Shown: positions 12,733 through 22,639 of the stretch, in pieces
Position numbering within the stretch: position 1 is the stretch's first letter
Layout: the number at the start of each line of letters is the position of its first letter
NCBI RefSeq assembly: GCF_011386835.1
Contig: NC_088796.1
Location: forward strand, 32,753,011 to 32,817,010
DNA length: 64,000 bases
Direction of reading: 5' to 3'
Source of the DNA: Chrysemys picta bellii
Taxonomy: Eukaryota > Chordata > Testudines > Emydidae
Made by a program: the position numbers and the translations under genes
The notes under the pieces: generated by a model
Seen by the model: only the letters and a program-made list of their open reading frames with translations
The model's database searches: none
What the model was told of the DNA's origin: nothing

Positions 12733-13400
12733 AGAACATAAGAATGTCCATACTGGGCAGACCAATGGTCCATGTAGCCCAGTATATAGTCGTCCAACAG
12801 TGACCAATGCCAGGTGCTTCAGAGTGAATGAACAGAATAGGAAATTGTCGAGTGATCCATCCCTTGTCATCCACTCCCAGCTTCTGGCAGTCAGAGGTTA
12901 GGGAAACCCAGAGCAGGGGTTGCGTCCCTGACCATCTTGGCTAATAGCCATTGATGGACCTATCCTCCATGAACTTACTTAATTCTTTTTTGAACCCCAT
13001 AATAGTTTTAGCCTTTGCAACATCCACAGGCAACAAATTCCACAAGTTGACTGTGCATTGTCTGAAGAAGTACTTCCTTTGGTTTGTTTTAAACCTGCTG
13101 CCTATTAATTTCATTGGTTGAGCCCTCTGGTTCTTGTGAAGGAGAAAATAACACTTCCTTATTCACTTTCTCCACAGTGTTCATGATTTTATAGAACACT
13201 ATCATATCCCCCATTAATCATCTCTTTTCCAAGCTGAAAAGTCCAAGTCTTTTTAATCTCTCTTCATATGGAAACTGTTCCATACCCTTAGTAATTTTGT
13301 TGACATTCTTTATATCTTTTCCAATACTAATACATATTTTTGAGATGGGGGTGACCAGAACTGCACGCAGTATTCAAGGTGTGGGCATACCATTGATTTA
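12733..13400 (-). pseudogene. CR1 LINE 3' end (minus strand)
   Basis: The reverse complement reads as the last part of CR1 ORF2 and its 3' UTR. Recognisable stretches are 'aagaacataagaatg' at the 3' end, 'ccattgatggacctat', 'aacaaattccacaagttgac', and the region around 13350 matching '...TGVTRTARSIQGVG' antisense text. It is truncated and broken by stops. It is paralogous to the copies at 22.6 and 42.3 kb. Confidence 0.85.
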
Positions 13401-13653
13401 TACAGTGTTTGTCCCATATAGACAAATAGTTCTCACTTTATACTACTTTATAAAAAATCCTCCATGGATATTTTTGTGACATTTTACAAGAGGGTCAAAG
13501 AATTTCCAAGATCTTGAGATTTTTTTTATTAGTTTTTACTTTTCTTTTCCAGCCAACACAATATATGAGGGTTTTTTTTCTGTGCTACTCTGATCTACTG
13601 AGCCTGTCAGCATTTGATAGGGTGGTGTTCTGATATAAAAAAATTACCTAGCT

Positions 13654-14350
13654 GTGATGGGTACACAAACCCCATGTTGGGCAACAAGGGATTAGGGAGC
13701 TGCTCTGGGCTCAGCCTGCTCTGCCCCACCACATGTGCAAGAGATGCACAGGCTGATGGAGGAGTCAAAAGGGAGCAGAACAGCTCACTTGGAGGCACAA
13801 CAGGGAAGAGAGCAGACCTGCAACTTGCAGCACCTGAGAGAAGAACTGAGGGAAGGCAGGATCTCTCCCTACAACAACTGCCTAAAGATCCTTCTCTGAG
13901 GGAAGGGAGGACCTGCTTCAGGTATACCCTGAGACTGAGGGAGGCATTTCCCCCCTCTCTATCATGTGGACTCAGTTTATTTGTATTAATTATCCTTCTT
14001 TTGTTTATGGGCTACCCCTGAAGAGGAAAGATTTGGAACTAACCTGGCTGGAGGGCCAAGGCATGAGAGAAGGCAGCCGCCCCTTCCAGAGGGAGAAAAA
14101 TACCCTTCCCTGCCTGGCCATGAAGAGCCACCATGTGGTGAACTGACCCCCTTCACACTTTCCTGTACAGACTGTGAATGGGGACAATAGAGGGGTGGTA
14201 GGAAGTGGCCCAGGAAGGGCAGCCTTAAGGTGCTTCTGGGTGTTGGACCCTTTTGTTGCCCTCATGGGGCTGAAAGTGATGGCTAGTGGCTTTCTGCTAC
14301 TTTCTTTGTTGGGCCTGTCCTGTAGTAGGTAACTTCTGGGTACCCTTCTG
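13654..14350. repeat. LTR-like repeat candidate
   Basis: The region starts with TGTGATGGGTACACAAACC, similar to the LTR at 6449. It has the purine-rich, GC-elevated texture of turtle LTRs, unlike its flanks. No matching end or target duplication was found. Open frames inside (13614-14021 and 14005-14448 minus) look like chance. Confidence 0.3.
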
Positions 14351-14792
14351 GCTCTGTCAATCTGTTTCTTCACTTCAGCCCCCATGTACATTGGCCAAAC
14401 CGGACAGTCTCTATGCAAAAGAATAAATGGACACAAATCGGACATCAAGAATTATAACATTCAAAAATCAGTCGGAGAACACTTCAGTCTCCCTGGTCAC
14501 TCAATTACAGACCTAAAAGTGGCAATACTACAACAAAAAAACTTCAAAAACAGATTCCAACAAGAAACTGCTGAATTAGAATTAATTTGCAAACTAGACA
14601 TTGTTAAATTGGGCTTGAAAAAAAAAAGACTGGGCGTGGATGGGTCATTACACAAAGTAGAACTATTCCCCCTACTGTTACTCACACCTGATTATCACTA
14701 CAAAAGTTTTTTTTCTCCTGTTGACAATAGCCCACCTTAACTGATTACTCTCATTATAGTTGGTATGGCAACACCCATTTTTTCATGTTCTC

Positions 14793-14798
14793 TGTGTA

Positions 14799-14830
<32 letters not shown>
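14793..14830 (+). repeat. (TG)n(TA)n microsatellite
   Basis: TG-rich run passing into TA repeats, inside the PLE 3' UTR. Confidence 0.9.
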
Positions 14831-14831
<1 letters not shown>

Positions 14832-14858
14832 TCCTACTGTATTTTCCACTGCATGCAT

Positions 14859-14896
14859 CTGATGAAGTGGGTTTTAGCCCATGAAAGCTTATGCTT
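14859..14896 (+). ncRNA. Hammerhead-ribozyme-like core in PLE 3' region
   Basis: Reads CTGATGA, then a stem II hairpin (GTGGG...CCCAT), then GAAA, then a minimal stem III (AGC-TTAT-GCT), then U17. This is the type I hammerhead core with very short stem III described for Penelope-like elements. A convincing stem I between the sequence before CTGATGA and after position 17 is not evident, so activity is uncertain. Confidence 0.6.
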
Positions 14897-14945
14897 AAAT
14901 AAATTTGTTAGTCTCTAAAGTGTCACAAGTTCTCCTCGTTCTTCT

Positions 14946-16690
14946 TGCTATCACTGACAGTAGCCCTTATGAGATGCTTTGGATGCTACCACAATACAAA
15001 TAAATACTGATAATAATTCATAGGCAATTATGAATAACCTTATCAGGGTTATTTCTAATCCCAAAGAGTTAGTCTTACTCCCAGCCAGTATGTATATTTT
15101 CCACATGTGTACAGAAGATCACAGATTTAGTATAGAAATAATTGAAATGGCTTCTTTTTCTTGTATATTTTTCTTTCTTGAGAATTGTGCCTGGAACAGT
15201 TAGTTATACAATAAAAATAAATATTTTGATATACTGTAAAAATGAGAGATGCTCCCCCACAGTTACTTTGTTTATGTGTAAAGATAAGAAGTCAATAAAA
15301 AAGATCTTTAAAAGGTAAATATGTCTTGCAGAAAACATGCAGAACTAATCTTTTCCTTCTAATTGATAAGATGCAATCAGACATTTGTAAGATTTCATTA
15401 GGAAAAATACTAACTTATCATAACTTTTGCATAAACTCACTCTTTTTATTGCTCGAGATTAGCATTGGTTTGGTTTAATTTTATGCATAACTTTTATATC
15501 TGGAGAAAGTTATATTTGGCTTCTTACATGGGCACCAACAGTATCAAAGGTCCGGATCCTGCAAAGACTTATATACTAGCTAAACTTTATGAACTGAGAG
15601 TAGTTGCATTGAAGTAAACAGGACTACTCAATATGCAAAATTAAGCACGTGCACAAATTTTCACAGGATCAGGCCTGCATTGATAAATTCAGCTCTAAAT
15701 ATGTTCAGTCTTCTGAAAATCTGTATTTCTATAGACTTTACATAAAGGAATTGTGTTCACGTGTTCTCATAACACTTAAGGCAGAAATAGAAAACACATT
15801 TTAACTATGGCTAATGGTCATTAGTCGCCTTATTTTATTAGCCTCAGAGGAATTGAAAAAAAATTCACTGAAATCCTGGCTCCAGTTCAAAAAGGGAAGG
15901 AGAATTCAGTAATAACCCACCGTCTAAGTACTTGAGATAGTGTTTTGAACTCTATTTTCTTGCCACAGTGCAGCAATGCACCATCTCAATTTCCTTTGTT
16001 TTGCAGAGTAATACAATAACTTGGTAGTGTGTTCAAAGATGAATCTCAGATCAATTGTTTTGAAAGGAATATAACACAAACTGGATACATCTCTGGAACA
16101 TTAGAAAAGCATAAATATTGCCAGGCACATTTGCAGTGAGTTTTAAATATCCTGAACATAGTCACTGCTCACCCTGAAGTTAGCTCAGCATTATTCATAG
16201 GGTTTATTCCGTGATTAATTTGTGAAATTCCTGAGGGAGAATGGAAGGGAGCAAAAAGAGTTTGGAAGTTATGGGCAGAGCTAATTTTTGTCTTGTACTT
16301 TAATGATAATGCAAAGCACATGCAAATACAGAAGAGAGCATGGAGGAAATGCATGTATCCTCTGTCTCGGAAGCAGTTGATAATTTAGATCTCAGCAACT
16401 CAGTTTGGTGGAGGAGGGGAAAATTTCCCCGATTTTCTCCTACAAGCAAGTGACTGGCTTTAGGACTGTGATACAGCACATACACATTTTTAAAGAGTGA
16501 TGTAAGTGAAATAAAACTAGCCCAACAAAAGCCACTCTCAGACTGGAAGTATCTTTTAATCTGGATTTAACGCACTTCTCTTCATCGCTTTGATTTGTTT
16601 CGTATGCTGAGGGGAGGAAGGGGCACGAGAACAATGACACGCCAGTTGTAATCCAGAGTCGGACATCCAGCTCTCTCCTACTGCCCTCCC
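14946..16690. other. upstream flank, no gene recognised
   Basis: AT-rich, apparently unique. At 15540-15690 there is an old dispersed fragment with 'gatcctgcaaagact' and a mirrored 'aggatcaggcctgc'. The stretch nearest 16.7 kb could hold ITGA1 regulatory sequence, but I cannot name elements there. Confidence 0.4.
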
Positions 16691-16736
16691 ACTCCCATCC
16701 TGGGTGGGGATTGTCCGGTAGGAGACACCCAGGAAT

Positions 16737-16744
16737 TATAAAAG
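16737..16744 (+). promoter_or_regulatory. TATA-like box, candidate ITGA1 promoter
   Basis: TATAAAAG lies about 400 bp upstream of the putative ITGA1 start codon. A CArG-like CCCTTTAAGG (about 16754-16763) follows closely; it has a C in place of one A/T. SRF control of ITGA1 in smooth muscle is reported in mammals. Promoter use here is inferred. Confidence 0.4.
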
Positions 16745-16976
16745 TGCATATGTCCCTTTAAGGTTTGCTTTGCTCCCTGCAGACTTTAGCCTAAACACTG
16801 AGATCTGACTTTATTTGTACATGTCTCTCAGCTCTGGGATCCTGCCACGCGGGGGTTTCAAAGGCTCAGAGACTGTTTGGGTTTAAGGGGGAGGGAGTGT
16901 GTGTCGTGGGGGGGGGGGGCGCAACTCATCGTGATGTGAAGAGAAAACTTGAAGGGATTGAAACAACAAACAGGAA

Positions 16977-17054
16977 ATGCCTAGCCCGGCTGCTGCTCTT
17001 GCAGATGCAGAGGGGACCAGAGGCAGTTGCAGCGCACTGAGCTCTTCTCCCTAA
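16977..17054 (+). other. Upstream ORF in candidate ITGA1 5' UTR
   Basis: ATG at 16977 opens a 25-codon frame (MPSPAAALADAEG...) ending TAA at 17052. It lies wholly upstream of the main ATG. If the transcript starts near the TATA-like box, scanning ribosomes would meet it first. Confidence 0.35.
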
Positions 17055-17143
17055 CAGGCACCGTGTGAACTACCGAGCTACCCAAGGGATCTGCTGCCCC
17101 CCGGCCCTGTCCTCCTTCACGGGCTATCCTTGTCACTGCAGCC

Positions 17144-17207
17144 ATGGGCTCCCAGCCCCTCCGTAGCAGAAGCCCAGGTGTCGCTGTCCCATGCGGGATT
17201 CTGACAG
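17144..17207 (+). CDS. ITGA1 exon 1 (signal peptide start), partial
   Basis: Candidate first coding exon of integrin alpha-1, a collagen/laminin-binding cell-surface receptor subunit that pairs with beta-1. The ATG lies in a near-ideal Kozak context (GCAGCCATGG). The 21 codons read MGSQPLRSRSPGVAVPCGIL plus T, with one extra base before a consensus donor CAG|GTGAGA at 17207/17208. The RSPGVAV stretch resembles the ARPGVAV stretch of the mammalian ITGA1 signal peptide, and the exon breaks off within the hydrophobic core, as expected for a signal-peptide exon. The strongest support is position: PELO lies about 10 kb downstream on the same strand, and PELO is nested in ITGA1 intron 1 in other vertebrates. 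I did not find exon 2 (the SFNVD-type mature start) to the right, so it is probably beyond the window. Confidence 0.6.
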
Positions 17208-18950
17208 GTGAGAGAACTCTCTCTTTCCCTCTTCTCTGAAGACCCAGATCTGCCAAGTCTAGCTCCTCTGCAGGGAGGCTCCCTTCTTGGGGAGGATGAA
17301 TCTCTCAGGATATGGCATCCCAGAGTCGCTTCAAATCTCTGCATCCATCATCCCTAGAAACCTCACTGCGCTCAGAGTGCCCAGATTTAAAACAGCTCTT
17401 GGGAGTGGGTTTTTAAGAAACTTTTTCTCGCTGGGCGTTAGTCTCCTTTATACCCTAGGATCTAAGGAAAATAATCAAAAAGCAGGAGGGATGGGAGACG
17501 AGAACAATACAAGTAGAAGCTGTTGGGTGAAGGGTGGGGTATGCAGGAACAACATTTATGAGTGTGAACTTTTTTTCTTGGTTTCTGATATGGTTGACTG
17601 CAAAGGGCAAGGTTAACTGTTCAGACTGTGGACGACATAAAAAAAATGTTACAGGGACGATAGCTCAGCCCATTAAGCATGTAGTATTTCCATTTAAGGG
17701 CTTCATGTTGTTGGGGATTTCTTTTTTGTTTTGCACAAAAATGTGAGGGGGGAGCAATTCAAGTACTGTATGGACAACAATTTCTGATATGTTGGGGGAT
17801 TTGTGGCTAAAGCATTTGTATTTGGAGAGAGAAAATTCAAGGAAATGGAAATGAGTTGAGGAAGGGCAAACATTCACACAACTGTGGAATTTGGCTCTCT
17901 GGGGTAGTTTTCTTACAATGTGAGCAAGCCAAAACAATTGAGCTGATAAAGTCTGAAATTAACCAATAAGCAAGAAGAAATAAGCTTTATATACATCATC
18001 CAAATGGAGAGTGACAGGGAGTGGGGGAAAGGATAAGATCATTTATATTGTTGAAAGTATTTTGTAACTCTTTTCTTCACTTTGGGATTGTTCTGAAGCA
18101 AGATTCATGTAGAAACCTGAACAAGTGTAGTAATCTAGGTTTATCAGGCAGTTGACAGGTAGCACTTTGCAAATGTATTATTAATTATTATAATTTCCTA
18201 AACTATTATTATATGATCCTTTTCCAAATCCTTATACTGTACTTGGTTTTGTGCAAGTGATGGAGGGAGGATACGCAGTTGCCGCAGTCTGAAACACTTA
18301 TCTCTGGACTCCTTTTCCATCGGAATTGAAAAGTTAACACTTGTACTGGCTACAGATGATTCAGCAAGAAAAGTGCAAATTTAAATGAAGTCAAGAACTG
18401 CAAAAGTTAAAGTTCTTGCATGTATGTGCAATGTGGACAAATTAATAGTGCAATTATCTTAACTTTAATTGCCTAACTTTTATCTGACAATTATAACAAC
18501 ATTGTATACACAGATTATTTTAATATCAAAACAATGAGGCTTCCTCAACTTTCACCCTCACTCACTCTCAATCTGTTTCTACATAGCCCCTGAGCCTTCT
18601 TTCTACTGGAGCTCTCTCTCTTCACGGGCACATTAATGTATTATTACTTATTAACCATGTTTATTATGGTAGTTCCTAAGGACCAACCAAGAATGGGCTA
18701 TACAGAGTAGAAGTGAAAACACAGAGTAGCAGACAGTCCCTACCCAGAAGAATTTACAATCTAACTAGACAAGCTAAAAACTATCCCATCCCTTCTTTTC
18801 TTACCCCTTCACTACCTCTCTGTTCTTTTCCTCTTGTCCGTAACAATTTCTCTCCTATCATTTCTCAGCTGCTCTCCCCATAGCTTTTTGCATTCAGAGA
18901 CCTCTTTCCCATTCAGACCCCTCTGTCTTGTTCTAGACTGTTGCAAGCTA
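17208..18950. other. start of putative ITGA1 intron 1
   Basis: Begins with the GTGAGA donor. No exon was recognised. Open frames at 17287-17616 and 17534-17746 run on from intronic sequence and have no recognisable domain. Confidence 0.4.
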
Positions 18951-19152
18951 GGGGAGAGGGATAGCTCAGTGGTTTGCACGTTGGCCTTCTAAACCCAGGG
19001 TTGTAAATTCAATCCTTGAGGGGGCCACTTAGGGATCGGGGGCAAAATCAGTACTTGGTCCTGCTAGTGAAGGCAACGGGCTGGACTCGATGACCTTTCA
19101 GGTTACCTTCCAGCTCTATGAGATAGGTATAGCTCCATATATTCTATTATAA
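18951..19152 (+). mobile_element. tRNA-derived SINE (tortoise Pol III type)
   Basis: It starts GGGGAGAGGGATAGCTCAG, which contains an A box (TAGCTCAGTGG). A B-box-like segment ends in TTCAATCC. The CR1-like 3' part contains GGACTCGATGACCT. The family is tRNA(Lys)-related and shares its 3' end with turtle CR1, whose machinery is thought to mobilise it. Confidence 0.85.
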
Positions 19153-19553
19153 GCTCACAAATCCAAGATACACTGGTCACAACCCTTCTTCCTACCACTG
19201 TCACCTCAGTCTTGCCTAAAGAGTCTGCTTTAGCCAGCTACTCTTCATACAGGTTCTGATCTAAGATAAGCAATGAAAAACAAGTTGATGGTGCAACTTT
19301 GGTTTGACTAAGGAGAACTGGGTGACCCAACTGCAAACAAGATATTATCTAATCATAAAGAGGAAACTTTAGAAAATCATGTTAACACACGCTATATGAA
19401 CATGAAAAAATGGGGGTTGCCATACCAACTGTAATGAGACTAATTGATTAAGATGTTTATTATCATTATTAGTCTCCTGCTGATAATAGCCCACCTTAAT
19501 CGATTAGTCTCATTAGAGTTGGTATGGCAACCCCTATTTTTTCATGTTCTCTG

Positions 19554-19728
19554 CTCAGTGGTTTGAGCATTGGCCTGCTAAACCCAGAGTTGTGAGTTCA
19601 ATCCTTGAGGGGGCCATTTAGGGAACTGGGGTAAAAATCTGTCTGGGGATTGGTCCTGCTTTGAGCAGGGGGTTGGACTAGATGACCTCCTGAGGTCCCT
19701 CCCAACCCTGATATTCTATGATTCTATA
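19554..19728 (+). mobile_element. tRNA-derived SINE nested in PLE tail
   Basis: Begins at GCTCAGTGGTTTGAGCATTG without the first bases of the A box. It has GTGAGTTCAATCC (B box region) and GGGTTGGACTAGATGACC, and ends with GATATTCTATGATTC, the CR1-type end. It interrupts the PLE 3' UTR between CATGTTCTCT and TATATCTTCC, so it is younger than that PLE copy or was already part of its source. Confidence 0.85.
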
Positions 19729-19762
19729 TATATCTTCCTACTGTATTTTCCACTGCATGCAT

Positions 19763-19800
19763 CTGATGAAAAGGGCTTTAGCCCATGAAAGCTTATGCTC
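19763..19800 (+). ncRNA. Hammerhead-ribozyme-like core (PLE copy 2)
   Basis: CTGATGA at 19763-19769, stem II GGGC-TTTA-GCCC, GAAA at 19787-19790, then minimal stem III AGC-TTAT-GCT with C17 at 19800. This is the best core match in the window. Stem I pairing is weak. Confidence 0.6.
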
Positions 19801-20223
19801 AAATAAATTTGTTAGTCTCTAAGGTGCCACAAGTACTCCTCGTTCTTTTTACTCTCAACTTGAAATCTAGTTTGTTTGTTTTTTTAAAATCAGTTAAAAG
19901 TAGTTTCAGGTAAAAGACTTGTCAATTTTTGTCCTGCTCTTTACTCTCCCTGCCAGTTTGTGGTTTTACAATCACAATTTCCTATTAAAAAAAATATTGT
20001 TCTCTCCCATGTCAGCCACAAAAAAGACCTACACAAATAACAGATAAACTGTTTAAATGACTGAGTTCAATTCTACAGGCATTATGCTTGTGCTTAATTT
20101 TACAGAAGCAAGTAGTTGCAAGAGACCAGATCCTCAGTTATGTAAACTGTCATAGGTCTTCAAAATGTAAACCAGGTGAGGATCTGGCCCATTGACTTTA
20201 ATGGGATTACTCACATAAAAAAG

Positions 20224-20342
20224 GTTTCAGAGTAGCAGCCGTGTTAGTCTGTATCCGCAAAAAAGAAGAACAGGAGTACTTGTGGCACCTTAGAGACTAA
20301 CAAATTTGTTAGTCTCTAAGGGGCCACAAGTACTCCTGTTCT
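20224..20342 (-). mobile_element. Fold-back PLE-tail insertion, subfamily A (copy 2)
   Basis: The extension GTTTCAGAGTAGCAGCC... lies on the left. Inverted arms follow, turning at the palindrome ACAAATTTGT; the right arm ends GTTCT before TTCACATA. Flanked by TCACATAAAAAAG at 20211-20223 and 20343-20355. It is oriented opposite to copy 1. Confidence 0.85.
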
Positions 20343-20355
20343 TCACATAAAAAAG

Positions 20356-20843
20356 TATCAGAGGGGTAGCCGTGTTAGTCTGAATCTGTAAAAAGCAACC
20401 GAGGGTCCTGTAGCACCTTTGAGACTAACAGAAGTATTGGGAGCATAAACTTTCGTGGGTAAGAACCTCACTTCTTCAGATGCAAGTAATGGAAATCTCG
20501 AGAGGCAGGTATAAATCAGTGTGGAGATAACGAGGTTAGTTCAATCAGGGAGGGTGAGGTGCTCTGCTAGCAGTTGAGGTGTGAACACCAAGGGAGGAGA
20601 AACTGCTTCTGTAGTTGGATAGCCATTCACAGTTTCTCCTCCCTTGGTGTTCACACCTCAACTGCTAGCAGAGCACCTCACCCTCCCTGATTGAACTAAC
20701 CTCGTTATCTCCACACTGATTTATACCTGCCTCTCGAGATTTCCATTACTTGCATCTGAAGAAGTGAGGTTCTTACCCACGAAAGCTTATGCTCCCAATA
20801 CTTCTGTTAGTCTCAAAGGTGCCACAGGACCCTCTGTTGCTTT
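20356..20843 (-). mobile_element. Fold-back PLE-tail insertion, subfamily B (copy 2), 215-bp arms
   Basis: Long near-perfect palindrome. Arms 20391-20605 and 20630-20844 (boundary base shared with the flank) show about three mismatches, with a 24-nt loop. The one-sided extension TATCAGAGGGGTAGCC... lies on the left. Flanks are TTCACATAAAAAAGT on both sides, so three copies of one target sequence bracket this and the preceding insertion. The right arm carries a degenerate hammerhead core (CTGAAGA at 20756-20762, GAAA at 20781-20784, AGC-TTAT-GCT, C17 at 20794). Confidence 0.85.
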
Positions 20844-20857
20844 TCACATAAAAAAGT

Positions 20858-22639
20858 TACTCAAATGCTTAACTATTTGCAAGATTAGGATCTCTATGGG
20901 ACAACAGTGAATCTGATAACAATTGTCAAATGCAAAAAATAAATACATTGGAAAGACATAGCAAAATATTTCTTTCCGTTATAGTAACCTGAGATGATGA
21001 TTATTTTAAGAATAGGCACAAAATTTTCAGATAGAAATATGACGTAAGTTGGCAATGTCTCTTTAATTGTAGATGGGATAATTATAGTTTAAGGTCACTA
21101 TAAACGTAGTTGTGGATCATTGTTCCTAGTTTGTATAAAGTTTTCAATTTTTTAATGAAAAAAGAATCCAATGTCCCTAGAAATGTCTGCTTCTCTCCAT
21201 TGCACAACAGAAGTTGATTACTGTATGTGTTGAGTTGCAATCTCTCTTGTAGTCACTATGAAACGTAGCAATCTTGTTTAGTTTTGACACACAGAACAGG
21301 TCAAAACTTGCATGACTGAGTATTTATCTATTATTTAGAGATATTAAGCCCTTCTCCTGTCCTTTAAGATGCAGCAGTTCCGTTGACATCAGTGGGACTG
21401 CTGGTCTGAGTAAAGATTACAGGACTGGACCCAAAGAGTAAAGGAAAGATCTCTAATTTGAAATGTATAATAATGCATATAGTTGAGCTGTCAAATAAAA
21501 GAGAAAAGACTTACATTTATGCAACAAGAAGAAGTATAAAATCCTTTTACACTTGTTAGTTAAGTACTACTTATAGCTAATTTTCACTTGAGAACAGCAT
21601 GAGTCGCATTTGAAATTGTGTATAAGCAGCACAAAGAGTGTAACTGGCCATGTGCTGAGGAGATGCAGTGTTAGAGAAGGAAGAAATGTTCTTCCCTCAA
21701 CCACAGCGCCGTGTTGGAGCCTCTTTAGGTTTCAAAACAATCAGCTGTTACGATTGTAAAGATGTTAAACTAAGTGCTTAGGGGTGTTTCAAATTGTGTT
21801 AATTAACTCAAGTCGCCTAACTTGATTTTTAAAAAGCACTTTTTTGCATGGTCACTCAACTCCCAGTGATTGAGGTGACCTCTGCAGAGCTTTCACCTAG
21901 TTCTGGAGGTGAGGGATGGAAGGACACACATGCCTTGCCCCACCATATTCTCTGTGGCATGCTGCTCAGGGGCCTCATGCCAAGCTGGGCTCAGAACCAT
22001 GCAAAGGATGCACACCCGCTACCTGGGTTCCTATATCCAGCCCTTCTCTGGCACAGTGGAACGGCACCAATTCAACTGCACAGGAGCCTCTGCAGCTTCA
22101 GAGGAGGGAACCTGACTTGTCACAAGCTGCCAAGAGCAATGTCTGAAAAAGTGTCACAAATCAGCAAAATATTCCCTACTCCAATATGTTGGATAAATAA
22201 TTGGCTAGCTGAAGCATTTAGAGCCCCAACAAGGTGTTATGCTAAAATATAGAAGCATTTTTAAAAGTGAAAAAGAGAAGCAATATCCAACCTGCAATGC
22301 AAGGGAAATGAAAAACTCTCCTCAGGTTCAGGAAAATGGATATCCCATAAATATTTTAAAAAGGTGGGAGGAAACTCCTAAAGAAAAACTGAACACAACC
22401 CCCACCTAGATTGTACAATTTTGTAATTGAAAAGAATGAACAAATATAAGACCCAATCCTAACAGTTACGTCTGTGCTTAACTTTACACCTGTGAGTAGT
22501 CCCATTAACTTGCATGGGATTACACATGCTAATAATTAAGCATGTATGTGTTTACAGAATGGAACATTAGGCCTCTTATTCATAAACCACATTAAATAGT
22601 ATCCTTTGCCTTTGTGTGATACTTAGGACTCAGTCTTAG
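20858..22639. other. putative intronic, no exon recognised
   Basis: Mostly unique. Short old dispersed fragments lie at about 21360-21430 and 22450-22570 ('cattaacttgcatgggatta' type). The open frame at 21848-22252 has no recognisable product. Confidence 0.4.

Larger units (their letters stand above)
14384..14945 (+). pseudogene. Penelope-like element, GIY-YIG endonuclease end and 3' tail
   Basis: The frame from 14384 begins MYIGQTGQSLCKRINGHKSD, followed by VGEHFSLPGHS and a conserved Glu in RFQQETAELELI. This is the second half of a GIY-YIG endonuclease (YIG, Arg and His of KRINGH, catalytic-type Glu), the C-terminal domain that characterises canonical Penelope-like retroelements. The reverse transcriptase part is missing, so the copy is 5'-truncated. 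Coding is followed by a 3' UTR with a TG/TA microsatellite, a hammerhead-like core (14859-14896), AAATAAATTTGTTAG and the tail ending near GTTCTTCTTG. Confidence 0.8.
19398..19850 (+). mobile_element. Penelope-like element tail with inverted 5' start
   Basis: The unit opens with a fold-back: the left arm 19398-19465 is the reverse complement of 19481-19549, with a 15-nt loop. The right arm matches the 3' UTR of the PLE at 14.73-14.79 kb (TTGGTATGGCAAC, TTTTTTCATGTTCTCTG). A SINE interrupts it (about 19554-19728). After the SINE come the hammerhead-like core and the tail GGTGCCACAAGTACTCCTCG. No coding part remains. Confidence 0.75.

Noticed and set aside
13614..14448. 135- and 147-codon frames on opposite strands
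   Set aside because: They overlap antisense within an LTR-like repeat; low-complexity purine-rich text and no conserved motif.
18951..19020. A functional tRNA gene at the A/B boxes
   Set aside because: It does not fold into a full cloverleaf with an anticodon arm as written, and it continues into the CR1-like tail, so it is a SINE.
20391..20844. Possible microRNA precursor or CRISPR-like repeat because of the near-perfect palindrome
   Set aside because: Arms of 215 bp with exact target duplications and PLE-tail similarity show a transposed fold-back. CRISPR is not expected in a vertebrate and there are no spaced direct repeats.
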